64,000 nucleotides of DNA from Rhinopithecus roxellana (lineage: Eukaryota > Chordata > Mammalia > Primates > Cercopithecidae). A program made the position numbers and the translations under genes. Under the pieces are notes generated by a model. That model was not told where the DNA came from. It saw only the letters and a program-made list of their open reading frames with translations, and made no database searches. The stretch covers positions 138,111,808 to 138,175,807 of the forward strand of contig NC_044556.1 in the NCBI RefSeq assembly GCF_007565055.1, given 5' to 3'. Positions 33,602-45,517 of this stretch are shown piece after piece; position 1 is the stretch's first letter, and each line of letters starts with the position of its first letter.

Positions 33602-33964
33602 AGGAATCATGCTTCTGAGGATGAAAATCTTAAAACCATCATTTGCCAAATTTGGTGTCAAGGAGGCATTCAAGACATCCATAGAAACAGCATCTTCACC
33701 AAAATGAAACTTAAAGTAACCAGTAGTACTCAAATTAGGGGAAAAATCCTAGGATTTTGACTATGCTCTTTATCATTTAATCTACTTTAATGCTACTCAA
33801 TAATAAACTAATATGTATACAAAGTATTAATATGACCTGCTTTATACAGGTAAGGAACACAATGTGACAAAGACTTTTGCTTGTCCACTGGCACTCCTTC
33901 CATTGGTCTTCCTTTGATATTAATAGTCTCAATTTAAAACCCCTTTACCCATTCCTAACTAGAC

Positions 33965-34268
33965 CTTTTTTCCCCCAACCTACTTAAAGGTAGATATGGC
34001 CAAATGAAGAAATACTGGCCAATGTAATGTGAAAAGATGTGAGCTCTGCATTTTCAACTATGTCCTTCAAATATACACATTTTAAATTTCCCATATGCTT
34101 CCTTTTTCTGCTGATAGGGAAAGTGAGAGGTGGATCGGCCACTATAGATGCAGAGAGGAAACCTAAACGCTGAGGATGGCAGAGTCATTTTTGAGGTTCT
34201 GAAATGTTCACCTCTGGACTGCTACTTAAAAGAGAAAGATGATTCTATCTTGTTTAAACTATTATAAT
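33965..34268 (+). repeat. Old MLT1/MER-like LTR-type repeat
   Basis: 'gatatggccaaatgaagaaa', 'tactggccaatgtaatgtga', 'gaggatggcagagtcatt', 'cacctctggactgcta' and 'tctatcttgtttaaactatt' follow in order the same dispersed repeat family as at 5998 and 41990. Confidence 0.55.
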
Positions 34269-36540
34269 TATGAATCTCAATGTCACTAAAGCTTTTTATA
34301 AATCAATACTAACCAAACAGAAAAAATTGCAAGGTAACATTTTCTTTGAAAATGCAATCCAGTTAGAGAATAAAGTCAGGAATTTTGACTATCAGTTGAG
34401 TGCTTAGGCTAATAATAGTATTTCCATATTGAGGTAAATACTCATTAAATAATTACTATGTCGTATTTATTGTGCTATTCATGTAGTCCTAGGAAGTACT
34501 ATACTTCTATTTTAGCAAGTTAGGTTTGTCTGGAATCATACTGTAAAAGTTAATTTCAGGGGAGATTTTCTTTTTGGTTAAAAATAATTGCCTATTAACT
34601 TTTGGCCCCAGTATTTGAAAAACAGATGATGTGAAAATATGCTACTGAGAAGAACCTGTCTCATTCATCCGTTTGCATTATATCCTCTTGCTTCTTCTAA
34701 ATAGTAGGGCATTTTGTACATTTGTACTAGGCAGTTAACAGATGTTATTGAAACAATAGAATTCACAGCAGATGGGACAGACCTAATGGTTTAAGGGAGT
34801 TAATAGTGAATTAACAGAATTTAACAGGCATGTCTCCTAGATTGGTAGCCATATTGTTATTCCTAGACACACTCTACTAGAAGTTGTTAACACTGACCGA
34901 AAGTAGATGATTGTAAAATTAGATGACAACAAATAAAAATATCTGAACTTGGAAGTGCTTTTCATTTAACAAAATTAGCCTTCTTGTTAATAAAACTTTA
35001 TATCAAAAAGTGATAATATATCTGGTCAAAGAGGATAGCTAAAATTTAATGAGCTACTACATTCCTAATATAATATAAATTTATCTCCAAAATCACAGCT
35101 CTATGAAAAAAATCATATATATATTTATGTATTACACTTAATAAACTCATATTGAGTTATATGCAAGGCACTGTAGGAGAAAGGTGAAAAAGTGTGTTTC
35201 TGAGCTGCTATGGATCACAGTTGATAAATTAAGTATACAAATAAGATAGACTGATGAATGTTATTGTTTGACTGAGATGTGACAACTCCTTTTACAGACA
35301 AATTATGCATGTTAGAATCATATTCTCAGAGGAATGTATCTATTTACTTAGCATAGAAATTAAAAACTAAAAAATAGATTAAACTTATCTAAAATAGAAT
35401 GGAGCTCCAAACGATATTTGTCAGAATGAACCATGGAGCAATGAATTTAACAATAAAATATGCAGACTAGAACTTTGAAAATCAGCCTAGGGAAAATTTA
35501 AGTTTTTTTAATGGAATAAATATGTAGACTTAAAATCAGACAAACTAATTCTTTTAAAGCAAGTATGAAAAAAAATTGTCAATACATCACTTTGCAATGA
35601 GGTTGATCATAAGAAAAATACCATTCTTTAACATGCTCAGATGCACCTTAAAATGAGTCAGTGGGCTGTGGAACCTAACACATTTTCTTCCCAATTATTT
35701 TTGAAGGGTTCTTGACAAATATTTTCCTAGGAAAGAATGACAGACCATCTTCTTTATTTTGTTTTTATAAGACTCTTATTTTTATCCTGTCATAAGAGGC
35801 AAATGGCAGAGCTATGATTTGGGTAAGCTATGTAGCAGAGGCTCAATTTGAACAATTTATGATACAGCTTTCTTTAATCCATCAAGGAATGCAAGTTATA
35901 TGGTCTTTCAATAAAAGATGTAGGTTTTGTTATATATGTTCACGGATTCTATCTTGACAATCTTAAAAAGGTACCAACAGTTGCTGAAGCAGAAACTGTA
36001 TATGATACCGAAAGTCTTAAAAAATTGCCTGAAGCATTATGAAAATTTTCTACCTCAATATTTTTGTCATATAATATAAAATTTAAAAGTTAACTTTCAA
36101 TAAAAATAATTAGAAAACCAGTTACACTGAATGTGACAGCTCTGTGTAAGTGGGCAGGTGATATTAGTATGCCTTAATAATTGAAATGTAAAAGGTCATT
36201 CTTTACTTTTCAGAAAAAGGTTATTATTCAAATAGTAATATAAAATGTTGTTTTTAAGGTTTGAAAACAGTTAATACAATTTTGAAACTATAGTGTTTTA
36301 AATAGAAATCTCACCACTGTGGATATAAAATACCTGCTTTCCTGTGCATGTTTAAGATGACATATGTCTCTCTAAATCATATAAGGCAAATAGTAAAAGT
36401 ATTAATTTGTTAAATTGCCCAACAGATACTTCACATTTTTCGATTATTTTAAGCTTGTTTCAGTAGCTATTTAAAACACAATGTAGTCCTTTTTGAAAAG
36501 CATACTTATTTTCTAGTCAATTTCATTCTTCTAAACATTG
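34269..36540. other. Unique AT-rich sequence, no gene seen
   Basis: About 2.3 kb. Faint MIR-like order near 34400-34520 and L2-like order near 35130-35180 are too weak to call. Confidence 0.45.
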
Positions 36541-36656
36541 GTTTTCATTTAGTCTGATGAGAAGCCTCGCTGCAGGCCCTCACTGCCTGGGTTACTGAGC
36601 ACATCCAGTTCTGACAAATTATTTCAATATTCTGCAAAGGCTTTCATGGAGGATTG

Positions 36657-36705
<49 letters not shown>
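36541..36705 (+). other. GC-richer segment ending in A44
   Basis: A 120-bp segment ('gaagcctcgctgcaggccct', 'ctgcctgggttactgagc') precedes 44 consecutive A (36662-36705), the longest homopolymer in the window. The layout resembles a retroposed transcript tail, but I recognise no source gene and see no target-site duplication. An expanded A run in unique sequence is equally possible. Confidence 0.4.
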
Positions 36706-36707
<2 letters not shown>

Positions 36708-38635
36708 GTTGGAGAGAAGCTCTTTCAACATAGAACTTAACCCTGACTGTCATTATAGTAGTTGTTCATTCATTAAACCAACAAACCAATGAACAAACAA
36801 ATAATAATGGTGATTTTAATTTAAATAGACTGTGACTTCCATCTAGCCAGCTCTTCTGGTTAAAGTGTCTTCTGTTTATAGTCACTAAATACATATATTC
36901 TCCCAGTGTCTACCTAAAGTACAGTTTTTCTCTGGAAAGAATGCGATTGCATATCCCTTTTAAAATATGTGACTGAATTCAATTATTTCTACTAACACCC
37001 TCAGCCAATACCAGGGAGATATTATTAAAGGCAATATTATTAAATGATAAATATATTGATTTGATAGTCCTCAAGGATGGGTAATTTCCTCTCAGTCATT
37101 CTTCAAACTGAAATACAAATATAATATTTCTCTAACTGAGCTTCATCCAACCAAGTATTACTTCACGCAGTAACTAGAAAGGAAAAGTCAGCAATTAATG
37201 ATGTCACTGTTCTTATGTAATATCTTCTGGCAGAAGATTAAGACATGCCTGTAGGTATATTGGTAGATTTGGTGTTGATGACAAAGACTAAAATTTTATC
37301 ACATGTTTATCGTGTTAACATACAAAATAGCATCATGAAAGAAAGCTTTTGAAACTTTAAGTACTTCTAACTGATCTCTTAATAGAGTTCAAACCTTATA
37401 AAAACAGAAACCTGCCTTCAAGTTAGCAAAATGAAACAAATGCCTTTCAGGACTTGTGTCTAAGCCATCAGGGCTCCAGTTATTTTCAAATTATTATCTA
37501 CAATAAGGTTTTATTTTAATTCAAAAAATATAAACATTTTTACTAATTTAGTGCAGAATCTCAAAAGTAAATTTTTCAGTCAGAGTTCTTTTTAAAAAAT
37601 CTTGTATTTATGACTGGTTATTAAAATGCTCAACTATATTGAGATTCTCTATTTACTTCTTTCAGTAGCCAAGGCATTTGCTGCTCTGCATTCCTCTTGC
37701 CATCCCCTATCCCCTTCGTGTTGCTAGATCACAACAGCACAATTTTTCACACTACTATGACTATGTAAATATAAGAAGAGCTAAGCCAAATAACATATTA
37801 ATTAAAATTTCTTTTCAATTTTGTTTTCTGGATTTAATAATTGCCTTATTTTTCATTATCTCAGTGTTCTAATTGTTTCAATTATCTCATGTTCTTACAG
37901 ATGCATGACATGCCAGTCATAATCTTTCTAAATGCTTAGACATCTTTGCAAATACTCAAATATTCTAACAATTCTTTTTTAAAAATTATCTCTGATCTCT
38001 TATTTCTTTTTCTGCTGTTCTTTCTTCTCGCTTTTCTAAGACCTGCTTCCCACAGTCTTCTTGTTTTCTACTGCCATCTAGAAAGATTCATGTCCAAACA
38101 AATATAGCTCAAGGATAATGTTGAATAAAGACATTTCAAAAATGGGATGTTAAAGAGAAATTTTGATATTTTTATGTTTTTTTTTTTTTTAATTTGGTAG
38201 AGCTGTGGAAGATGGGCTCCAATAAAGCAAAGTAGTAAAGCATAATGAAGGAAAACATGGGATATAAAATATTAAAAAGTAAAGCCCCCAGATGAACTCA
38301 AAAAATGTTAGCTCTCTTCTTCCTCCGCAACCTTCTCAGCTGCCGATCTCTTATTTTGAAATTTTCTTTTTTATATCTTATACACTCCTACAATCATATT
38401 TTATTTTTTGAACCGATTTCTAAACTTTTGCTCTTAATAGAGAAGAGCTTAGCTGGAAATACTTTCTGTTCATGATATCCAAGCTTTCTATTTTTTTTTT
38501 TATTTTCACTCTACAAACCATGTAATATTTCTACCTTTTTAGAAATTTTCAGAAATGAATTTAGTCTCTGTTTTATTTTTTAAAAAAGTTTTTCTAATTA
38601 TCAACATCAAGATTTAAGCAACATCTTTTATTGTC
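36706..38635. other. Unique AT-rich sequence, no gene seen
   Basis: About 1.9 kb with T runs at 38180-38191 and 38492-38501. A 64-residue forward frame (37678-37872) has no recognised domain. Confidence 0.45.
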
Positions 38636-38644
38636 ATATAACAA

Positions 38645-38926
38645 ATTTTTATTTTTTACTTTAAGTTCCAGGATACATGTGCAGAACGTGCATGTTTGTT
38701 ACATCATATGCTTGTGCCATGGTGGTTTGCTGCACCTATCAACCTGTCATCTAGGTTTTAAGCCCAACATGCATTAGATATTTGTCCCAATGCTCTCCAT
38801 CTCCTTGTCTTCCACCCCCTGACAGGCCCTGCTATGTGTTGTTTCCCATCCTGTGTCCATGTGTTCTCATTGTTCAACTCCCAATTATGAGTGAGAACAG
38901 GCGGTGTTTGGTTTTCTGTTCCCGTG
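38645..38926 (-). mobile_element. 5'-truncated L1P 3' end, minus
   Basis: Reverse L1 3' UTR and extreme ORF2 end: 'tactttaagttccaggatac', 'gccatggtggtttgctgcac', 'gtgtccatgtgttctcattg' and 'tatgagtgagaacaggcggt'. A perfect 9-bp duplication atataacaa lies at 38636-38644 and 38927-38935. A 119-residue forward frame (38782-39141) crosses the L1 antisense and is not a gene. Confidence 0.95.
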
Positions 38927-38935
38927 ATATAACAA

Positions 38936-39575
38936 GAAAATTAACATTTTATTTCTACATATTACTCTTCCATTTTTCTCTTTTCATGATAAGATTGCTG
39001 TGTGTTTTAATTCTGTATATTTTATTGTCAGGATGCCTTTTGACCTTAGTGTGTGCTTTGGAATCTGTATATGGTACTTATAAAAATAAATTAACTAGTA
39101 TAAATTATATGAACTTTTTAGTAGTCTTGCATTCTTTTTAAATTTGTCTTTGTTTGGCTTCAATATAAGTAAATTCTGGTGACATTTTATACAGCTATAC
39201 TTTTTGAATATATATATACTTGAGAGAGTATTTTGCATCTTAAACATAAGTGACATCTGACAACATTTTTAATGCTGTTTTTTCTTTTGTTTCATTTTTA
39301 TTGCAGTAAACATGTCTAAGGACAACATTTTAAGATATTTTCCATTTTTTTCTTATTTTTAATGCATATCCTTTTATTTAGTCTGTTCTCTCTTTCTCTC
39401 TGGATATCTGTATCATAAAAAGTAAAAACAAAGTATTATGCTAATTTTGTAAGTCTATAATAAGATAACAGAACAAATTAATAGAAACTATAACCAAAGA
39501 CTAAAGTAAAAAGTTTATATGACCAAATTATGCAGATTAAAATATGAAAATTTTAGTTTTTAACTTAAAAAATGA
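38936..39575. other. Unique AT-rich sequence
   Basis: No gene or recognisable repeat. Confidence 0.5.
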
Positions 39576-39873
39576 TTTTTTTTTTTTTTTTTTTGAGACA
39601 GAGTGTCACTCTATTACCCAGACTGGAGTGTAGAGGCGCAACCTTGGGTCACTGCAACCTCCACCTCCTCTGTTCAAGTGATTCTCCTGCCTTAGCCTTC
39701 TGAGTAGCTGGGATTACCGATGCCTGCTACCACTCCCTACTAATTTTTGTATTTTTGGTAGAGATGGTGTTTCATCATGCTGGCCAGACTGGTCTCAAAC
39801 TTCTCACCTCAAACGATCACCCGCCTCGGCCTCCCAAAGTGCTAGGATTACAGGCATGACCCACCGCACCCGG
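39576..39873 (-). mobile_element. Alu (older AluS/J-like), minus
   Basis: T19 tail, 'gagacagagtgtcactctat' to 'ccaccgcacccggg'. Noticeably more diverged than the other Alus. No clean duplication seen. Confidence 0.95.
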
Positions 39874-40579
39874 GTATTTCCATTCTTTTGAATAACTCAA
39901 AACCATTCTAAGTTTATTTTTCAAAAAAAATGATATAATTTCTTATAATATTAATTCTATACAGTAATTTTATTTTAGATTTGTTTTTATTTAATGATTA
40001 TGTAATGCATCATAATGCTCATAATACATATATAGTAAGTAAATAAGCTATAATACATCTTTCAGCTCTTCATATATGGAGATATGTTTAAAATACACTG
40101 TGTGGTTTTGGCATTTTGATGAAGGAGACTTGTCTTTTGCTTACATCTTTCTGAATGTTATGTTGGCTGTATCTATCCAAATCATCCAAGGTATTTGAAA
40201 GTTGTATTTCTACTTGAGCCCACAGTCACAGGGATGGATCAGATATCACTGAGAGTTTTTATTAAAGTAATGCCATTTTTAACATTTAAAGACTTGAAAA
40301 AAGTATATTTTATTAATAAACAATTCTTATGAAATATGAAGAATGAGTAATGCGTTCCTAGGAAAACCTGAATTCAATTCAGGTTGATTTTAGTAGGCTA
40401 TCACAAACAGCCACAAGCAATATGGTAAAATTCAACATGTCTCCATGGAAGATCTGCGTTTGGATTAAAAAAATTGCTTGAACCTGTGTTGTATTAAACT
40501 AGCAGGCTATTTTTCTACACCAGGAGATCATTGTGAGGTAAAAATGTATTTATGAATAATATAAACAAAATATGATTGA
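39874..40579. other. Unique sequence with one short palindrome
   Basis: No gene. aacctgaatt-c-aattcaggtt at 40365-40385 is a perfect 10-bp-arm palindrome. Confidence 0.5.
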
Positions 40580-40720
40580 GTATATACCCAGTAATGGGAC
40601 TGATAGTTGAATGGTAGTTCAATTCTTAGTTCTTTGAGAAATCCCCACAGGGAATCAACTCAGGTGCCTATCCATGGTGGATTAGATACAGAAAATGTGG
40701 TACATAAATGCTATGGATAC
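40580..40720 (+). repeat. Rearranged L1 fragment carrying the same inversion junction as the L1 at 43.6 kb
   Basis: The left half ('tatatacccagtaatgggac' to 'ctttgagaaatccccaca') is L1 in minus orientation; the right half ('ggaatcaactcaggtgcc' to 'gaaaatgtggtacata') is L1 in plus orientation. The switch falls at about 40650. The whole 141 bp aligns, in reverse complement, with 43510-43650, including the same junction ccccacagggaatcaact. By hand I count about 17 mismatches and two single-base gaps. No poly-A or target-site duplication is seen, so it does not look like an independent retrotransposition. Confidence 0.85.
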
Positions 40721-41309
40721 ATATGTATATAATTAAGTTGCTTATTTTTTTCTGATACAAGTCAATAACACTATCACTTTATACTGTATTGATCTCACAA
40801 AACTTGGAACATTTTGTTTTTATTTGTCACCAGCTTTAGTTTCTTTACAAACTAGAAAGATCTAAAAGTCAACCTAAACAAGAATTTTAAAGATCTTGCC
40901 ATAGAAAATAATGAAGTGAGTAAATAGGCTACTCAAAACTATTTGAAGGCACATTAGGTAAATGAAAGATTGTCTTCTTTTATGTTTATTCAGAAGATAA
41001 AAATAAGTGGCAACCAGGAAATTATATGAAGATGAATGTCAGCTCAATATATAATAACAAATAGCCTAATTAACTTTGTAATGAAGAGTCAAACTTTTCC
41101 CAATATAGTGAATTATCTCTTTCTAGATTGACCAACACAGATGCACTATTGTCAAAAGGGGTTTTCCAGTTTTTCTTTTATCTAACATCAAATTTACAAA
41201 CAGGGTTTAATTTCAATCATAAAAATATTTTGATAAAATATAACAAGTTTTTCATTATCAGCATATAAAAGTGCACCGTGGACTCTGCAAGTCCTGCTAC
41301 ATTATATAT
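40721..41309. other. Unique AT-rich sequence
   Basis: No gene or recognisable repeat. Confidence 0.5.
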
Positions 41310-41438
41310 TATTTTAAACATTGATTAGTTCATTTATTTAAAAGTATTTATCAGACATATAACTTGTTCAAAGCACAGTACTAAATACCAGGTATACAAC
41401 AGTGAAGAAAGCGTGTATGTCCCTGCTTGGTTGGATTT
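41310..41438 (-). repeat. L2 3' end, minus
   Basis: 'tagttcatttatttaaaagt', 'aagcacagtactaaatacca' and 'ggtatacaacagtgaagaaa' are reverse-strand L2 3' UTR. Confidence 0.7.
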
Positions 41439-41961
41439 GATGGTAGGCTAAATAATCCCTGCTCCCAACTCCACTACCAAATGTTCATGTCACAATCCCA
41501 ATAAACATGTGAATGTCTTACTTTATGAGGCAAAAAGGAATTTACAGATGTGATTTAGGTAAAGCTCTTGATACGGGGAGATTATCCTGGGCTATCCAGT
41601 TGCACCCAATGTAATTAATAAGGCCTATATAAGAAAGATATAGGAGAATCAGAGTCAGAAAAGGTAATGATATAATGGAAGGAAAAGGAGAAAAGGAGAC
41701 ATAAAAAGGAAATGAGAGCTGATAGTGGTGCAGGGCTGTGAGCCCAGAAATACAGACAGCCTCTAGAAGCTGTAAAGGCATGGAAAGGAAATGGTTTCTA
41801 GGATCTCCAGAGGAAACATAGCCCCGCTGACACCTTGATTTTATCCCCTCGAGACTGATTCTGGACTTATTACCAACAAAACAGTAAGATAATAAATTTG
41901 TGGTGTTTTTAACCAGCAAAATTTGTGGCATTTTGTACAACAGCATGGAGAAACTCATACA
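41439..41961 (+). mobile_element. MLT1-type LTR, plus
   Basis: 'ggcaaaaaggaatttacaga', 'ggggagattatcctgggcta', 'acccaatgtaattaataagg', 'cagcctctagaagctgtaaa' and 'gtaagataataaatttgtgg' follow the MLT1-type consensus closely and nearly end to end, finishing 'ctcatacacag'. A 159-residue reverse frame (41542-42021) is the antisense of this LTR and has no viral or cellular domain. Confidence 0.9.
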
Positions 41962-41989
41962 CAGTATGTATTCTGAAATTGTCCTAAAA

Positions 41990-42390
41990 TTTTCATTCTT
42001 GGAAAACAATAAAATCATCACTGGTCATTGTGCTAGAAGCTGCTAGATATTCTCCAAATATCAATTTCCTCTTTCTGAGAACAAGGTAGGCAATATTTTC
42101 CAGCTTCCCGTGTAGTAAAGGTGTGGTTATATTACTGAGTTCTAGCCAGTGGAATATGGGCAGAGGTAATGTGCCCATGTTCACGTCAGATATTTTTAAA
42201 GGAGATATGCCTTTTCCAGTTTTTCTTTTTTCTTTCACTAGTCTTATACCAGGGATGTCCCTGTGGAGGGCAGAGCCACAGGAATTCTGGACTTTTATGT
42301 AAACAAGAAGTCAGTTACTATTTTATTTGATCTATGACTTTCATATTACGAGGCCCATTTTTAAGGCAGTTAATTTCACCCTAAACAATA
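41990..42390 (+). repeat. Old MLT1/MER-like LTR-type repeat
   Basis: 'ttccagcttcccgtgtagta', 'gagttctagccagtggaata', 'tgggcagaggtaatgtgccc' and 'agccacaggaattctggact' follow the same dispersed repeat as 5998 and 33965. An 81-residue reverse frame is antisense noise. Confidence 0.6.
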
Positions 42391-42429
42391 CAGAAATTAT
42401 TAGCTTGAAGTAGAGTAGTACTGTTATTT

Positions 42430-42452
42430 AAATAACAACAACAACAACAACT
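42430..42452. repeat. (AAC)n simple repeat
   Basis: Six to seven AAC units, no SINE attached. Confidence 0.85.
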
Positions 42453-42613
42453 AAACTTGATATTGGCGTCAGTTGTTTGATGGTAGACCTTCATACTCTG
42501 GCTTCAGTAGTTAGGTGTCAGGTAAGAGAAATGTATATTCATTTGCTAATAGTGGCAGAAAATGGAAAAATCATTTCATGAGATAATTTAGAGGGTAGAG
42601 AAAATACTTCCTG

Positions 42614-42836
42614 AGCTGTAGTTCTCAGACAGATTTTCTAAACAGTGGCAATATCGATATTTGGGAAGGATGCTTCTTTCTCCTGGGGCACTGTCTTGTG
42701 CATTATTGTGTGTTTAGTAATATCTCTTGCCCGTTAGAAGACAATGGACTTTTCCCACAGTCTTAACAATCAAGAAAGTTTCCAGACATTGCCAAATTGC
42801 CCCTGGAGGACAAAATTGGCTCCAGTTAAGGACACT
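42614..42836 (-). mobile_element. MER20-type hAT DNA transposon, minus
   Basis: 'tagttctcagacagat' at the left, 'gtcttgtgcattattgtgtg' and 'tccagacattgccaaattgc' inside, and 'aaattggctccagttaagga' at the right follow the reverse complement of MER20 over nearly its full length (about 220 bp). Non-coding MITE. Confidence 0.88.
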
Positions 42837-42839
42837 TTT

Positions 42840-43107
42840 CTAGGCAAAAGTGACAGGAAGAGGTAAAATACTACTTCGTTGTTCCTTGTAGCATAGAAAT
42901 TCAGGAAAGAGAAATGAGCTCAGATGAAAATTGTTTGGCTTAAAAGCATAAATAAAAGGAAGTATCCTATCTTTGGGTTTTTCACAATAACACAAAACCA
43001 GCCTGCCTCTAGATCCAAAAGGTAGGAGATTAGAATACAAATGTCTTGAGTTATAATGATTTTTAACTATTTCTCAGTGAAATGCAATTCAGCATTGTAG
43101 CAGAGAT
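42840..43107. other. Unique sequence
   Basis: No gene; a 66-residue reverse frame (42840-43040) has no recognised domain. Confidence 0.45.
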
Positions 43108-43118
43108 AAGAGAAATGA

Positions 43119-43724
43119 TTTTTTTTTCTTTTTTTTCAACTTTTATTCTAGAATCGGGGGTTCATGGGCAGGTTTGGAGCAAAGATACATTGTGTAATGT
43201 TGCAGTTTGGAGTATGAATGAATCTATTACCCAGGTATGGTACCCAGGTACTATTACCAGGTACATAGTACCCAGGGGGGCATTTTTCAGCCTTTACCCC
43301 CCACCCTGCTTCACCCTTTAGTAGTCCTCCATGACAGTTTTTTCCATCTTTATGTCCATGTGTACTTAATGTTTAGCTCCCACTTATAAGTGAGAACACA
43401 CAGTATTTGGATTTTTGTTTCTGTGTTAATTCACTTAGGAAAATGGCCTCCAGCTGCATCCATGTTGCTGCAAAAATACAATTTTATTCTTTTTTAATAG
43501 CTGTGTAGTATTCCATGGTATATGTGTACCATATTTTCTCTATCCAGTCCACCATGCATATGTACCTCAGTTGATTCCCTGTGGGGACTTCTCAAAGAAC
43601 TAAGAATTGAACTACCATTCAACCCATCGATCCCATTACTGGGTATATATTGAAAGGAAATGAAATTATTGTATCAAAAAGACACATGCACTCATGTTTT
43701 CTTCTCATCAAAGCCTTTTTTTCC
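43119..43724 (-). mobile_element. 5'-truncated L1P with 5' inversion (twin priming)
   Basis: From 43119 the T tail, 'agctcccacttataagtgag', 'ggcctccagctgcatccatg' and 'gtagtattccatggtatatg' are L1 3' sequence in minus orientation. At about 43580 the orientation flips: 'gacttctcaaagaactaaga', 'cccattactgggtatatatt' and 'aaaagacacatgcactcatg' are L1 ORF2 in plus orientation. The duplication aagagaaatga (43108-43118) / aagagaagtga (43725-43735), 10 of 11, encloses both parts, so one twin-primed insertion made both. Confidence 0.92.
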
Positions 43725-43735
43725 AAGAGAAGTGA

Positions 43736-44877
43736 GGGAAAGAGAGAGAGAGAAAGGATATAAGAAAGCCTTAATTATTTCTAAGAAATATTTTTAGATA
43801 TAATTATTTACATATGATGATAATAGACTAGAAATCTTTTAAGTTTTTGAGGTGCTTTATCACCAATGAAAACACAAGGCTTGTAATTATGAAACAACTT
43901 CACTGTCACCAAACATGCACAATCAGAAAATGGGATATGAATGGAAGTCAAGGGGATATAGTCACCCAAACTAATGCTAGATGTCACAATGAATAATAAT
44001 AGATAAGGAAGGATGTTATAGAGACAGCCAATAGATGTACATAAAATAGATAAGGGAATTTATCTCAAAGGTAATCAGGGGTCTGATCAAAAAGTATCCT
44101 CAACTACCCAAACAATGGATCTTCTTGGTGCTTGCATAGCCAGGTTCCATAACTGCTCTATGTATCCCATTCTTACCTTTTCCAAATGGATGATATTTTT
44201 GAAGGCTATTCTTCCTTCATCAAGATATATGAAGTATGTGTGGATTAGTGTATATAACTTCTCTTGTAGGTTGCAGAGTTCTAGCTTATAGAGAATGTGT
44301 GTTGATCAAGAGGTCCCAGACAATGAACCAGATGCAATAACTAAATGCAGTTATTTTCTATTTGGAGATATGGATAAATATGTTCAATGTGTAGACAGAT
44401 TGTAGGAATATTTGGTAACCAGAAACAATGAATATTACAGAGAATATTAGTGGTCTTTTAAAAATCTTTTTGTCTTCCTGGTCATATAGCATTACCTTCT
44501 CATGTTCTCTTGATTTAGTAGATTTTTGTGCCTGAGATCTGTTAAATAGATTGTGAGAAGCAGTGTACACCATTTCAAGAAAGAAAAAGAAAACTCTTAA
44601 AGAACAGTTATTCCTTCTCAAAATCCTCTTTTTCCCACCCCCTGCAACAAGCTGATGCTGGTGATACTCTATGAATGATGGAGTCTTTGGATTATTGTAC
44701 AGAGAAAATCTGACCATGAAACAAACTCTTGATGACTATATAAACATTTAAAGAAATGTAAAAAGCATCTTTTGTGTTTGAGTTGTATATTTTGAGTCTA
44801 TATTTCACAGCAGCTCATTCACTACTCTACTAATAGTGGTTGTAATGGTATAGTTGGGTCATATCTTGGAAATGATG
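43736..44877. other. Unassigned sequence
   Basis: Starts with a short GA run (43739-43757). From 44120 to 44760 a reverse 119-residue frame (44358-44717) shows no recognisable domain. An old ERV interior is conceivable but unsupported. Confidence 0.4.
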
Positions 44878-44883
44878 ACTTTT

Positions 44884-45183
44884 TTTTTTTTTTTTTTTTT
44901 TTTTGAGACGGAGTCTTGCTCTGTTGCCAGGCTGGAGTGCAGTGGCGCAATCTCGGCTCACTGCAACCTCCACCTCCTGGGTTCATGTAATTCTCCTGTC
45001 TCAGCCTCCTGAGTAACTGGGATTATAGGAGCCCACCACCACACGCAGCTAATTTTTGTATGTTTAGTAAAGGTGGAGTTTCACCATGTTGGCCAGGATG
45101 GTCTCGATCTCTTGACCTTGTGAACCACCCACCTCGGCCTCCCAAAGTGCTGGGATTACAGGTATGAGCCACTGCATCCGGCC
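44884..45183 (-). mobile_element. AluS-like, minus
   Basis: T tail, 'gagacggagtcttgctctgt' to 'actgcatccggcc'. A short flank actttt occurs on both sides (44878-44883, 45185-45190). Confidence 0.95.
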
Positions 45184-45236
45184 TACTTTTCTAAAAATTA
45201 ACTACAAAGAATATACTGTTCTCTCTCTCATTGCTG

Positions 45237-45297
45237 TACACGTGCGCACTCACACGTGGGCACACACACACATATACACACACACACATACACACAA
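45237..45297. repeat. (CA)n microsatellite, interrupted
   Basis: Alternating CA runs broken by CACGTG and CATATA units. Confidence 0.95.
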
Positions 45298-45517
45298 TTT
45301 AAATGCCTCAGGCTTTCTGTGACCTTCCATTGACTTAATGGATTAGAGTCTGAAATAGTGCAGAAACACATGAACAAGGCCTGTCTCAGCAAAAACCTGG
45401 CTTTCAGTTACTTTGCAGTCAGTGGATTATGCATGATAATGAATATCCACATGAAAAAGACAGTATTGAGGACAAGATGCTCCTCAATCACTCCCTTCAA
45501 TAGAGTATAAACTTTAT

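Noticed and set aside
34390..34560. Faint MIR-like order
   Set aside because: Too few matching blocks to separate from chance in AT-rich sequence.
38782..39141. 119-residue forward frame
   Set aside because: It begins antisense to an L1 tail and runs into unique AT-rich sequence; no domain.
41542..42021. Longest-type reverse frame, 159 residues
   Set aside because: It lies almost wholly antisense to an MLT1-type LTR and shows no domain; a chance frame.
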